Shown here: in pieces, positions 11,353-21,793 of the stretch
Numbering within the stretch: position 1 is the stretch's first letter
Layout: every line of letters begins with the position of its first letter
Assembly: GCA_903813345.2 (NCBI GenBank)
Contig: CAIIXF020000010.1
Coordinates: forward strand, 32,704,425 to 32,764,424
Source of the DNA: Owenia fusiformis
Lineage: Eukaryota; Annelida; Polychaeta; Sabellida; Oweniidae
Direction: 5' to 3'
DNA: 60,000 nucleotides
Translations under genes and position numbers: made by a program
Notes under the pieces: model-generated
The model's database searches: none
What the model saw: the letters and a program-made list of their open reading frames with translations, nothing else
What the model was told of the DNA's origin: nothing

Positions 11353-12003
11353 AAACATGTCATAATCGATATATTGTTGACGATATTCCTTTGAACTTTG
11401 AACCCCTATGCTAAATACATTTACACTCCCCTCCATAAGTTTGACAACATGTCATAATCGATATATGGTTGACGATATTCCTTTGAACTTTGAACCCCTA
11501 TGCTAAATACATTTACACTCCCCTCCATAAGTTTGGCAACATGTCATAATCGATATATTGTTGACGATATTCCTTTGAACTTTGAACCCCTATGCTAAAT
11601 ACATTTTACACTCCCCTCCATAAGTTTGGCAACATGTCATAATCGATATATTGTTGACGATATTCCTTTGAACTTTGAACCCCTATGCTAAATACATTTT
11701 ACACTCCCCTCCATAAGTTTGGCAACATGTCATAATCGATATATTGTTGACGATATTCCTTTGAACTTTGAACCCCTATGCTAAATACATTTTACACTCC
11801 CCTCCATAAGTTTGACAACATGTCATAATCGATATATTGTTGACTATATTCCTTTGAACTTTGAACCCCTATGCTAAATACATTTTACACTCCCCTCCAT
11901 AAGTTTGACAACATGTCATAATCGATATATTGTTGACTATATTCCTTTTAACTTTGAACCCCTATGCTAAATACATTTTACACTCCCCTCCATAAGTTTG
12001 ACA
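11353..12003 (+). repeat. 92-93 bp tandem satellite, seven copies
   Basis: Seven nearly identical head-to-tail units, each containing CATGTCATAATCGATATATT and ending CTCCCCTCCATAAGTTTGAC. Copies differ by single bases (TTGACGAT/TTGACTAT, TTTGGC/TTTGAC). High identity suggests recent amplification. Confidence 0.97.
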
Positions 12004-12482
12004 AACGGAAGTCTTCATTTGATAGCGTGTTAAAACAAGTTAAATTTTCATTTTGTTCCTCCAATATTTCGGGGAACTGTGATAAATTTGATTATTTTAA
12101 ACCACCAAATATAGACCTGGACAGACTTTAACACGTGATCTAGAAGGGGAACTTCCGGTTATGGGGGGGGGTGAAGCTAGTCACGTGTATTGCAGTAAAT
12201 GATGGTGTACAACTATCAAATATGATATAAGCAGAACGAAATTAATTCTGTTTGAGGACGGGGGAGGTATATGCATGATGATTCGCCAGAGAAGATTGTT
12301 GACTATTTCAATATTCAAGTGAAAGTACAGTCCATTGTACATTCCATTGTTACGTTATCATTAAATAAAATTCAAAAAATAAAAAAGACAGAATGAAATA
12401 AAAGGTTGTCGCAAACCATCGCAACAACTACTTGATTCGGCACTATTCCGAACTGGTAAAAAGACACGTTGGTGGTTACCCC

Positions 12483-13298
12483 CTATTACACCAAACTAGT
12501 TCTTACCCGTTCTTGCTGCCAGTCCTACGAAAACGTCGTAAAACGGGCTCAATCTGGCTGTGGTCGGGAAATATGTCTAAAATAATTAGCTACTTCGTTC
12601 ATAAACAGTTTTCAATACGTCCGTCCATCTCGTTCGCAGTTCGTTCAGGTTGCACCCCGTCGGTGTGCAACGTCGTATAATGCGTTCCTTAGTCTAGAAG
12701 GTCATCATGACCTGAGTACAGAACGGTATGGTCGCCATCGAATTTTGAATCGATTCAAAATTCTAAAATCACTTTCCCGTTTGAGAACGTTCTTGAAGTT
12801 CATAAATAGACCTTAGAAAGTTGCAGCTACGTTCATTCCGTTCGCAAACAGTTTAAACCAGTTTTGAAGAACGCAGTGGCAACTTGTTTGGTGTGATAGC
12901 TATATTTTTGCTTACTCGTTCATAAGCAGTCTTAAATACGTTCTTAATCAGTTTAAACTCGTTTGCAATTAGTTCTACCTAGTTCTCAATACGTCCTCAG
13001 ACAGTTCAAGTCGTTGTTAAAACGTCCCTAGTAGGATTGAAGTACGACGGTTCCGTTCGTAGTACGTCCAGCTCCGGATCCAGCTCGTCGTTAGTACGTT
13101 GTTACTCGTTCTAATTGTAAAACGTATCGACCACGAGAACATTTTGAGCATGTTCTAAGCTCTAGAGGACCTACCCGTTTTAGTACGTTCGATGACATTT
13201 GTAAATAGACCCCAAACGATTCTAAGTACGCCCAGTCCGTTCGTACACAGTTGAAGCCTGTTTTCGAGAACGTAGTGAAAACTAGTTTGGTGTGATAG
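12483..13298 (-). mobile_element. 0.8-kb element B with CTATCACACCAAAC ends, copy 1
   Basis: 816 bp bounded by CTATTACACCAAACTAGTT and its inverse GTTTGGTGTGATAG. It is closely related, in the opposite orientation, to 51234-52031. The interior is built of diverged sub-units rich in GTTC/GAAC, with another GTTTGGTGTGATAG terminus inside (near 12886-12900) and a palindrome AATTTTGAATCGATTCAAAA. No transposase ORF is seen, so it is non-autonomous. No target duplication could be recognised. Confidence 0.85.
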
Positions 13299-13302
13299 TA
13301 GT

Positions 13303-13373
13303 GTAGCGACCCGGGGTTGGACAGTCATATTTTACTTTTGGATAAAATGCCAACCTTTCACCCGGTGTCGCTA
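13303..13373. repeat. Hairpin next to element B
   Basis: Inverted arms GTAGCGACCCGGGGTTGG and CCAACC...CCGGTGTCGCTAC form an imperfect 70-base hairpin directly after element B. Function unknown. Confidence 0.6.
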
Positions 13374-15690
13374 CTTCCCTTCCGCTCGGAGCGCGAATAG
13401 TACCGCTGCAGGGTCAGGGTAATACATGTAGTTACTTGAGCTGTTTAGCCTTTGTTCAGAACAACTATTTTGCAAGCGTTTTTTAATGTAATGCATTTTG
13501 TCAGGTAACTACTTTATGTAAGGGTTGATCTCTCGCGAGAGACGGCGAGAAGAGAGTTGGCGCCATAAGTTTCCTCACGAGGCAATTTTGATTTTAATTG
13601 TCCTATTTTGAGATATTTTCGACACTTTGTCAGCACCAATCGATTGTAATGGGCTAGCCAAAGGGAAGGAGAGACCAATGTGGCTACGGAAGGGAGGTTA
13701 TATTTTCTTATTTTAACTCAACTGCTGCGCTGAGCATATTGTGAATAGTATAGTTTCTAAATAGCTAAATAAAGCTGAATAAAGCTGACATAATACATGT
13801 CACCTTTGTTCATCTTGGAGTGTTAGTTAAATCTGTCTGAAACTTGAATAGCATACTATTAAATGACCCTGTCAATTAACATATTGTGATTAAACATGAA
13901 AATGTTGGTTGTCATACGATTAAACCATGGTTTTAAAGAATTTTAGCATAACATCAATGGAGATTTGGCCCAAGTTTTTTTTAAATGTCATGGAGAATGA
14001 TTTAAATGACATAAATGTGTAAATCAAAGCTATTATTGTAGGAAGCATATCACTGAATTCAAATATGCTATTAAAAAGTAAGAAAAGTAAGTCATTAGAG
14101 GTAAAATGTGCAAATCTCTTAAAATCTCATGAAAAAACGAGAATTAGCGAGATTTCAAAATCATTTAGAAACTCCTCTATTGAGTTTGTCTTGGAGACTC
14201 ATAGAGTCAACTGAGTCTGACATTGGGTTTAATTTGGTTATTTGGAACATCTATTTTGGTTGATTTTCTTTGATAGAATAATGTAATTTTTGGCTGGAAG
14301 ATCTGGCCTAGTTTTTGATATGTTCAGAGCGCAGGTGAGATTTTACACAGCGCCATTTTTTGACAATCGCTTTACTCAAAGCTCGATGTTGTTTTGATCT
14401 TGAGTGAGGGCTGAAATATAGTCGCCATTTTAGTTAAGACCTTTATAATTTGTTTTTAATACTATTTGTCAGGTTCGACTAAAGTCAGATTCTGCTTTTA
14501 ATTCGTGTAATTTGCTTTGACTTGTATTGATAAAACTGATGTAAAACCAGATCTTAATTATTTATTTACAACTAGACTTTAAAACTTTACTTGATTTGTC
14601 ATGTTGATTGTTTTTAGTCATTGAATGATGGTTTAGATGAAACAACAGTGAAATACTCTTATATTTGAAAAAGTCTGCCACATATTGGTCACTTCATCCT
14701 TCTGTTCCAAATCATTCTTTTTCAATTAGTGTTTCCAACTTTCGTGTCTATTCAAAGATGGCAGCACCTTACATTGAGTCCAGTAATTAATCTTAACATT
14801 CAGCTCAAATTCGATTCACTACGTTGCCATGGCCGTTCAGCTTACCACGCTACCATTTGTTTGCTCGTTCGGTCCTGTTTGTTTGTTTGTACGAGTTGCT
14901 TTGTTGTAGTATTGGTAAATTGATTGACTGAGCAGCCCGTACGTGGCAGTTTCGGGATTAAGACCGGAGCTGTTACAGTAGGGTTAGATTCTCATATTAC
15001 AAAATCTACTCTTGAATGAGATCTAGTCTCTGCCCCCCCCCGCGCCGATTATAGATCTTAATATGGATTTCACTTCAATAATACGGACATTCCTAGTTTG
15101 TTATGAATATATCTTATTGTTTTTTATACTCAATTTTAATATTGGATATATCCAATGTATAAGAAATCATAGTTAATTGAATTAATTATCTCTATTGTCA
15201 AATGTTATCTCAGATGCTAGGCTACGTATGTCAGAAGGTGTATGATAATGTGTATGATAAAACTGCATAAACAACTTTAAATATCCTCACACCCTTTTAC
15301 GACATAGCTAGGTCTGATCAAATTCAAGCCAATCAGAACATAGATTCTTAAAAACACAACAGATGAATGGCTATTTTCAGAAACATTAAAATTGATAACC
15401 TTAGTCAATTTTATGATTTAAAGTTGACAGTTCGTTGAAAAACTATAAATACTAGAAGTATCACAATATAGCAAGGTAGGTCCTCGCTCTTTTATGACCT
15501 TACATATTCGCCTTTAGATCAAATATAGTTATCAGTAGTTTACTTCATATTGAAACGATTGAAGGTCCTGCCAACATCGAAGGATTGTAAATGCATCCTT
15601 GGTCCAAGGATATTTCAATTTTCCCCATAGCTACGATAGAGCCGATAGAAGCGAAGCCTGATTTTAAAGGATGTGCAAAGATTGAGGAAT
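13374..15690. other. Intergenic, no gene seen
   Basis: No convincing exon. Contains the TCTCGCGAGA motif at 13531-13540 and several A/T-rich stretches. The 64-codon ORF at 14729-14923 has no family feature. Confidence 0.5.
13531..13540. promoter_or_regulatory. TCTCGCGAGA palindromic promoter motif
   Basis: Perfect TCTCGCGAGA, the core-promoter palindrome known in vertebrates as a BANP/Kaiso-type site. It is followed 17 bases later by TTGGCGCC (E2F-like). Both contain CpG in CpG-poor surroundings. It could mark a transcription start; no linked exon was found. Confidence 0.4.
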
Positions 15691-15726
15691 GTGGAATTCC
15701 GTGACGTCAGCAAAAGGGGAATTCCC
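15691..15726. promoter_or_regulatory. kappaB / CRE / kappaB cluster
   Basis: Within 36 bases lie GGAATTCC (15692-15699), a perfect CRE TGACGTCA (15702-15709) and GGGGAATTCCC (15716-15726), which contains the ideal palindromic NF-kappaB site. A stretch to about 15845 could be a 5' untranslated exon ending before GTGAGT. The next gene downstream encodes a TIR/TRAF-finger protein, a kind of gene often NF-kappaB-linked. Promoter use is inferred. Confidence 0.45.
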
Positions 15727-15849
15727 TCAATGAACGAGGAAGCAAAATTTAATTCTCAGTACGACTCGGAAACGTCGAGGTGAATGTCTGCGATAAGTGC
15801 TTTGGGATAAGTCATACAAAAGAAGCAATGGATTTCAAAATACATGTGA

Positions 15850-17570
15850 GTAAAAAGTTGAAACAATACTAAAGATTGTTGATATTTACGGGATATTTAC
15901 CAAGTTCAGTACTAACAGTACTATTAAGCAGAATGAACTTGCAACAAATTGTCAGCTTCTCAATCATCACTTGGATATAAAGTGAATCTGAATATTTTTG
16001 GAAATTGACAAATCAAACGGTGTTAGACATATCCAAGTACATTTATACCAGGGATTACGAAGTAGGCACATATTGGCTTAAGAGCTTAAGGGGGAGGGAG
16101 GCCTGATATCCTGCAGCATGTCGACTATCTATTTGTTAAAAAACACCAAAAAAGTATGTATGTACATATACCCAGCTTCGTGTTAAATATTATTGGTTAG
16201 TATGCATAATGCACCCAGAAAAGGTATGTTTAAGGTACATGTATCCGGCAACGTGTAAAATATTATTCGTTTCTGGGGTATGTACCCCAAAAATTATGTT
16301 TAAGGTACATGTTGATCGACACTATAAGAATTATCAGGGTAATGATCAACTACATGCTAGCGAACACGTCTCAATGTAAATATCTTACACGTACATATGA
16401 TCATAAAATACATAGCTCAAAATGAAATATTTTGGTAAAATAATGTTCAAAAGGAATTTTAAAAATGTAGGTAACAATTATGTTGATAGAAATACTCGTT
16501 GTAAATAGGCTGACAAACCATAAATATCTAAAGGTAAGGCATTTTATATAAAAGACCTAGTCAGACGAGGATCTGAATTATAGAGTAAAACGTTAACAGA
16601 ATAGGATGTTTAATCAATTTTAAGAAAATCATGACTAAAATTGGTAATTACTTTGAGATAAGTTAAAGTTCATAGTACCTAACGTTATCCTATTCACGTA
16701 TTCAATCAAATAATGTCTAAAAATGAGATTGTGAATAAATATATTCTATTATTTGCATTGTAAATACATTAGAAACCTGAACCACTTATCGATTCAGATA
16801 AGTAAAAGACGATTCGAGAATACATGGTATTTGAAAAGAAAACATATTTGGATTCGAGTGTAAACAAGAACATGACTATAAGCATCATCCCCTGCACATC
16901 TTTTTAATGATGGTCGGAAGATGAATTTCAATTAATTTGAAGCTATTTTTCACTCAGATTTATTATTTTATTGCATAATAATCTTATGAGAAAAATGTAC
17001 TTGTATGAGTACCTCGCTTTGATAAAGAAGAGTTATCAAAGCTCATCAAGAATGGACGATCTTGCACAGGTACTCATACAAGAACCTCTGTATATTATAT
17101 TACACTATATTATATATTGTTTTCCAAATGACTGAAATGTGATAAATTATGCCCAGCTATATATGTAAATTATAAATATCAATTGTAAAATGTGAAATAA
17201 GTGAGTAAGTTAAAATTCAATTTCAAATATGTCACGCTACTTATTATTTTCTAAGTAATTTATTTCAAGCTTGACTATTTTCAGAAATGAAGATTTTTCC
17301 AAAAGTTTTTCATTATGGAAATAAAACACATAAGCTATGATAAACGATCATTATTAAATAAAAACATGTTTATATACTTAGAATCACAATCTCGAGCATT
17401 ACTCTGTAAGGATGTGTTATGTATTTATATATTTATTATTTGACATCACTTTGACATCACAAGGGTGCGTCAATATGTATGTCGCGACTAGATAGAATTA
17501 CAATTACTAGTGTAATACGATGAATAAAACACGGAAATTACAAAAATAAGTAATTAAAATACTTTTCAGG
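15850..17570. other. Likely 5' intron of the TIR/TRAF gene
   Basis: No coding exon seen. A loosely repeated segment near 16150-16310 shares TATGTTTAAGGTACATG twice. It ends in a clear acceptor, AATACTTTTCAG/GGATC at 17570/17571, so a spliced 5' untranslated exon lies upstream. Confidence 0.5.
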
Positions 17571-17638
17571 GATCAAGTGAATGAACCTACAAATGACCAA
17601 TTGATAAACATCTGCCTAAGGGAAAGTCCGACGTCAAT

Positions 17639-17723
17639 ATGACGAAGTATGGGTCTCTTGATTCTGGAATGGGCTCCATGCCGTCCCATGGCTCAATCGT
17701 TAATGATACTGGACTTGAATCAG
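17639..17723 (+). CDS. TIR/TRAF gene exon 1
   Basis: 28 codons, MTKYGSLDSGMGSMPSHG and onward, a short G/S-rich leader. The exon probably begins untranslated at 17571 after TTTTCAG. It ends AATCAG/GTATGT in phase 1. Confidence 0.8.
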
Positions 17724-20627
17724 GTATGTGTTATTCGTGGCAAATATATATTGCTTTTATACAAATGTAAATGTACCTATAACATTGAACTATTAACCTA
17801 AAACCTACACATTTTAAATGAATACATCTTATTTCTTTATTATTCGTTCCCGAGCATCTCGTATTTTAGCAAATGAAATCATGGAAACATCCATTTATTT
17901 GCAGGAATTGGCATTCCGGTTCCTGATATCAACGAGGGGAAAGAATACCACGTGTATTTTGCGTATGGCGTTTCGGATGATTTGGGATATAGTTGTATCA
18001 ATGAAATATTCGAGTGCTTGGAGAAGCAAGGATTCCGTTGTTGCAATGCCGACACGTTTGAACCAGGGGCAACGGTTATTTCTAATATAACCACTTCAAT
18101 AGGTATAAGTTCAAAATATTTGGGTAAGCTAATACTTCGTGCAATGTTTGACAGGTGAGACCAGATGAATACGAAGACCAACATCAGCCAACTGATGATC
18201 AATATGATATTGCTGAACGTTTCGAGAGCTGAGCTTTTCTCATCCCAAATGCTGTAGAAGTGGAATAATTGACGGGGATGGTTTTAGTTTTCATATGATC
18301 GACCAAATAACAAACTTATAAACAAGGAAAAGGCAAACAATCAATCTATCAAACAAAAATAAATAAGCAATTAGAATAAGGAGTTGAATTTGAAAAACAA
18401 TCGTCTAGACAATCATGACCAGTTTGGATCACACTATAGTTTTCCCTTGAATGATTTATTTCAATCAAACGACAGTCTTATGACTTATGTTTCCAGCAAA
18501 AAGTGAACAAACGATTGTGTTTGTCCCCCGTTGTCCAACTGATGATTCACTCCTATATTTATTCGAGAGGGATCTTGTCATTTGGACATGGAGTGGCTCA
18601 GAGGGGAGACACAATGTGACTGTTGTTAAGATGGAAAAATGTGATATACCCGAGAGTTTACAGATTTTTCCTGCCATTGAGCTGAATCAAAAGGGAGCAT
18701 TTCAGTTACTTCGGAATACTTTACTTGGTAAGACATGTGTGTGTCATTGTGAAAAAATGTCCCAAAGATCTTTGTCCCCTTTTTAAACGACACTGACTGT
18801 GAATTCCTCTTTTTCCAACCTCTAGATCGTTACATATAAGAAAGTTATGAATGTGCTGTAGAATTCGCCACTTAACTAAATCAATCAACTGGCGAACAGT
18901 TTTTGTATAAGCGTTTTTTGGTGTCAAGTTCATTCTTAAAATTAAACAAATTGTCGCTTTGTGAAGTTCAGATGGTAAATTATTTCTCTTAACAAACCTT
19001 ATATTCTTATTTCCACAGAGAGGAAATGGACCCACGTGCCTCCTGGTGCTTATATGTTGAAATATGGCGACAGCAAGACGATCTGCAGCAACCCACCTTG
19101 CAAACACATTTGTAAATTCAACGACATCGGCAAACACAATGATGAATGCCCATTTCGCATTATTTCATGCCCCAATGCAAACTGTAACCGAGAAATGTTT
19201 GAGTTTAAACTTAAACCACACGAATTACGGTGCGAATGGAAAATAGTTCCATGTTGCTATTCCAAATACGGTTGTACGGAGACAATGCCAAGGATTCATC
19301 TTCTTAAGCATAAGACAGACTGCATATATAGGATAGTGAGGTGCCAAAATTTTAGATGCTGGGATAAAATGTTCTTCCACGAACTTAGAGCTCATATTGA
19401 CAATGCATGCAACTACACAAAAATGGCGTGCCGAAACGGAAACTGTGAGGAGGCCCTGTACAGGAAAGATCTCCAGTCACATATGGATTTCACTTGTAAA
19501 TATCGGACAATTGAGTGTATATACCCTGAATGCAAGTACCTAGTTGTAGTGGATCAAATATTCCAGCATCGTCAAAAATGCCTGTTTAGAAGATGTAGGT
19601 GCCCCTGTGGATATAAATGCTTATATATAGACCTTGGTAAACATCAATATGAAAACGATTGCAAGAACTGGGAAAACAATTTAACAAGGTAAATTTATAC
19701 ATCTACTTTTCAATTATATGCTTTTTTACAAGGCCCTGTCCCAATTCTTAAATTAGGAAGGCTTTGCCCGATTCTCTAATTAAAACAAATGACTCTTTGA
19801 AAGACCTTGAACGATGGTATAACTAATTGTTTTGCCCGTTTTGGAGGGAACGATGTATTTCTTTTGTACCTGATACATTTTCGATATATCTATGTTTCCA
19901 AAATAAACGTTTTATAATTCACACTTTCAGTTTATATAATTCTGCTGAAGAAAATCCACAGTGTGGCCAAAATGAAGGTTCAAAACTAGGAGAGAGACCC
20001 AAACACGAGTTCAGATCAGTGCCCGGATATTTCGAGGTTGATTCAACATCCAAGTACATATCAAAATCACACAGTGAATCCAGATTATGGAGTACACATG
20101 ATTCAACAATCGAATTAGAGAAGTGTTTCAATGTAAGTCCTAAATCTAGATGCGCGACAACTAAATCTGAAGAGAAACCTAGTACAACACCGTCATCTGA
20201 ATTTGAACCGAATATAGCACCACGACCCGAAAAGGAATTGAACATATCACCTAAACCTGAGGATGGACCAACTACAGCATCTGAGTCTAAGCAGAAACTT
20301 GATATCCAATATTATGAATTCGAATCCAATAGAGCATCAAGTGTTGACCGAGGTTACAAATCTGACGAAGATACCGTTATAAATCCCGCCCCTGTATATG
20401 TTACGTCTACTACCAAGCCATCCATAAAATACTCAAAGAGGCGTCTTCCAAATCGCTCAATATCAATTGGCCACGCGGATGAAGATGATCACCCTTTGTG
20501 TCACGACGTTTGCTCGAAGAGGTTTGACAACGAGACTGATTTGAACAATAAGAGACATTCTGACAATGTTGAGTTTAGATCAAGAGACACATTGAGTGAT
20601 AAAGGATTGGCAGTTTTATTTCTTTAA
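17639..20627 (+). CDS. TIR domain plus seven TRAF-type zinc fingers (626 aa)
   Basis: Exons 17639-17723, 17905-18102, 18497-18727, 19019-19688 and 19931-20627 join in phase with GT-AG borders. Residues about 43-165 form a TIR domain: box 1 YHVYFAYGVSDD, box 2 CNADTFEPGATVISNIT with the BB-loop PG, then AKSEQTIVFVPRC and SLLYLFERDL, whose Glu falls where the NADase Glu of catalytic TIRs lies. Residues about 185-392 hold seven TRAF-type C..C..H..C fingers. There is no RING and no MATH (TRAF-C) domain; the last 230 residues are a disordered S/E/P/T-rich tail. An in-frame TGA at 17579 supports the chosen ATG. AATAAA is at 20809-20814. Probably a cytoplasmic innate-immune or stress adaptor; inferred from domains only. 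Confidence 0.9.
17905..18102 (+). CDS. TIR/TRAF gene exon 2 (first half of TIR)
   Basis: 66 codons between TTTGCAG and GTATAAG. Carries strand A/box 1 (YHVYFAYG), helix A (GYSCINEIFECLEKQGF) and the BB-loop (DTFEPGA), ending NITTSI. Confidence 0.9.
18497..18727 (+). CDS. TIR/TRAF gene exon 3 (second half of TIR)
   Basis: 77 codons after TTTCCAG, starting AKSEQTIVFVPRC. It includes SLLYLFERDLVIWTW (candidate catalytic Glu, position +6 from Ser as in the S-x-W-C-x-x-E pattern) and NVTVVKMEKCDIPESL. The canonical W-C is L-Y here, and no clear FW box 3 is seen. Confidence 0.9.
19019..19688 (+). CDS. TIR/TRAF gene exon 4 (zinc fingers)
   Basis: 223 codons starting ERKWTHVPPGAYM. Seven fingers of about 24-28 residues: CSNPPCKHIC..H..C, CPNANC..H..C, CCYSKYGC..H..C, CQNFRC..H..C, CRNGNC..H..C, CIYPEC..H..C, CRCPCGYKC..H..C. 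All metal-binding Cys/His appear kept. Confidence 0.93.
19931..20627 (+). CDS. TIR/TRAF gene exon 5 (disordered tail)
   Basis: Follows ACTTTCAG at 19930. It encodes about 231 residues without a fold that I recognise. A run of repeated 'KPE/RPE/EFEP'-like segments (SEEKPSTTPSSEFEPNIAP, RPEKELNISPKPEDGPTT) is followed by a basic patch, KYSKRRLPNRSISIG, and a C2H2-like fragment CHDVCSKRFDNETDL that lacks a proper final His pair. Stop TAA at 20625-20627. Confidence 0.8.
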
Positions 20628-21603
20628 TTTTTTCCTCTCAATTTTCCTCTAGCGGTGCAGAATATTTTTCGATTATCGCTCTCACCGATTTTACACGCAT
20701 ATACAAAATGTACTTATAAGGACTTATGGTAGCCTATACGTCAATATAACCAGGAAAGATTTCAGACAAGCTCATCATTATCATTTTTCCATGAACAGTA
20801 TTTAATGAAATAAAAATGATAACTATGATTACGTATACAAAATATCATACAATATAAAATAGATACATTTATGAACATATTTCATCCAGTGATCTAGCGA
20901 AAATAAATCGTATTTGCATTTGTTTTATAAAACTATCTTTACATTGATTGCCTTTGGGACTGTACACATGATCACAAAGTAATATAAAAACAAAATATGC
21001 TAACACAAATATATATTACATAATGTGGTATATATATATCTAAAAATATCATTACTTTAGGACTATAAACGACCACATACTGACATAATAACATTATAAA
21101 CGTACACAGTTTTATAAATAATGTGGTCTAAACTATATATGTTTGGCTTTATACAACTCCATTAAAGTGCGTCACACTAGCGTTATTCTTCAAACCCTCC
21201 ATGACATCAGTTGTTTTTAGACACAACCACATTCTGATATGATAACATAACACAAAATGTAAATTGAAATATGAATTGACCAGCTATATTATCAAAATAT
21301 AAATCGACCAGCTATATTACCAAGGTATAAATTGACCAGCTATATTATGATATGTTGTCAAATTGCCCAGATTTCATTGAAACTATAGCGAAATTTGGTT
21401 TTTCTTTTTTAAGCTGTTCGGGTAATTTGATTTTTGAGGACACTATTTTTATCGTGAATAACATCTGAATTTATTAGTTTTCTCAAAAGTCGAGTTGCAG
21501 TCAAGTGACTCTGACTTCGATATCATAAATCACCGTAAGTTGTTGATACACTTGAACGGGCGATTCGAGGTTGATGTAGCGTCAATTGATACAGGGAATT
21601 GCA
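20628..21603. other. Spacer between TIR/TRAF and Rh genes
   Basis: Less than 1 kb. It holds the polyadenylation signal AATAAA (20809-20814) of the TIR/TRAF gene, very A/T-rich DNA, and three tandem 27-base units ATTGACCAGCTATATTA (21259-21345). The promoter or 5' UTR of the Rh gene should be near 21400-21600; GTTGCAG at about 21493 could be an acceptor. Confidence 0.5.
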
Positions 21604-21793
21604 ATGGCAGCTGTCTGGAAAAGGGGGGAGTTCACAGGAGTCGTGTTATTCATTCAACTTGTGTTCATCATATTGTTTGGAATATTCGTGAGATACGACA
21701 AAAGCGCTGATGCTCGCGCCGCTGAGAACAGCATTGACTATGGGAAAGGGGGTGCTAATCCCGACAATAACCCTGTCAAGGGACTTTACCCAA
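21604..21793 (+). CDS. Rh exon 1
   Basis: [12 protein letters not shown], then TM1 ([20 protein letters not shown]) and an extracellular loop ending GLYP. The ATG at 21604 is the first in frame; the frame is open further upstream only through a TTG. Donor CCAA/GTGAGT, phase 1. Confidence 0.9.

Noticed and set aside
17879-18202. Minus-strand ORF of 107 codons
   Set aside because: Antisense shadow of TIR exon 2.
18721-19137. Minus-strand ORF of 138 codons
   Set aside because: Covers an intron and the antisense of exons 3-4. No motif.
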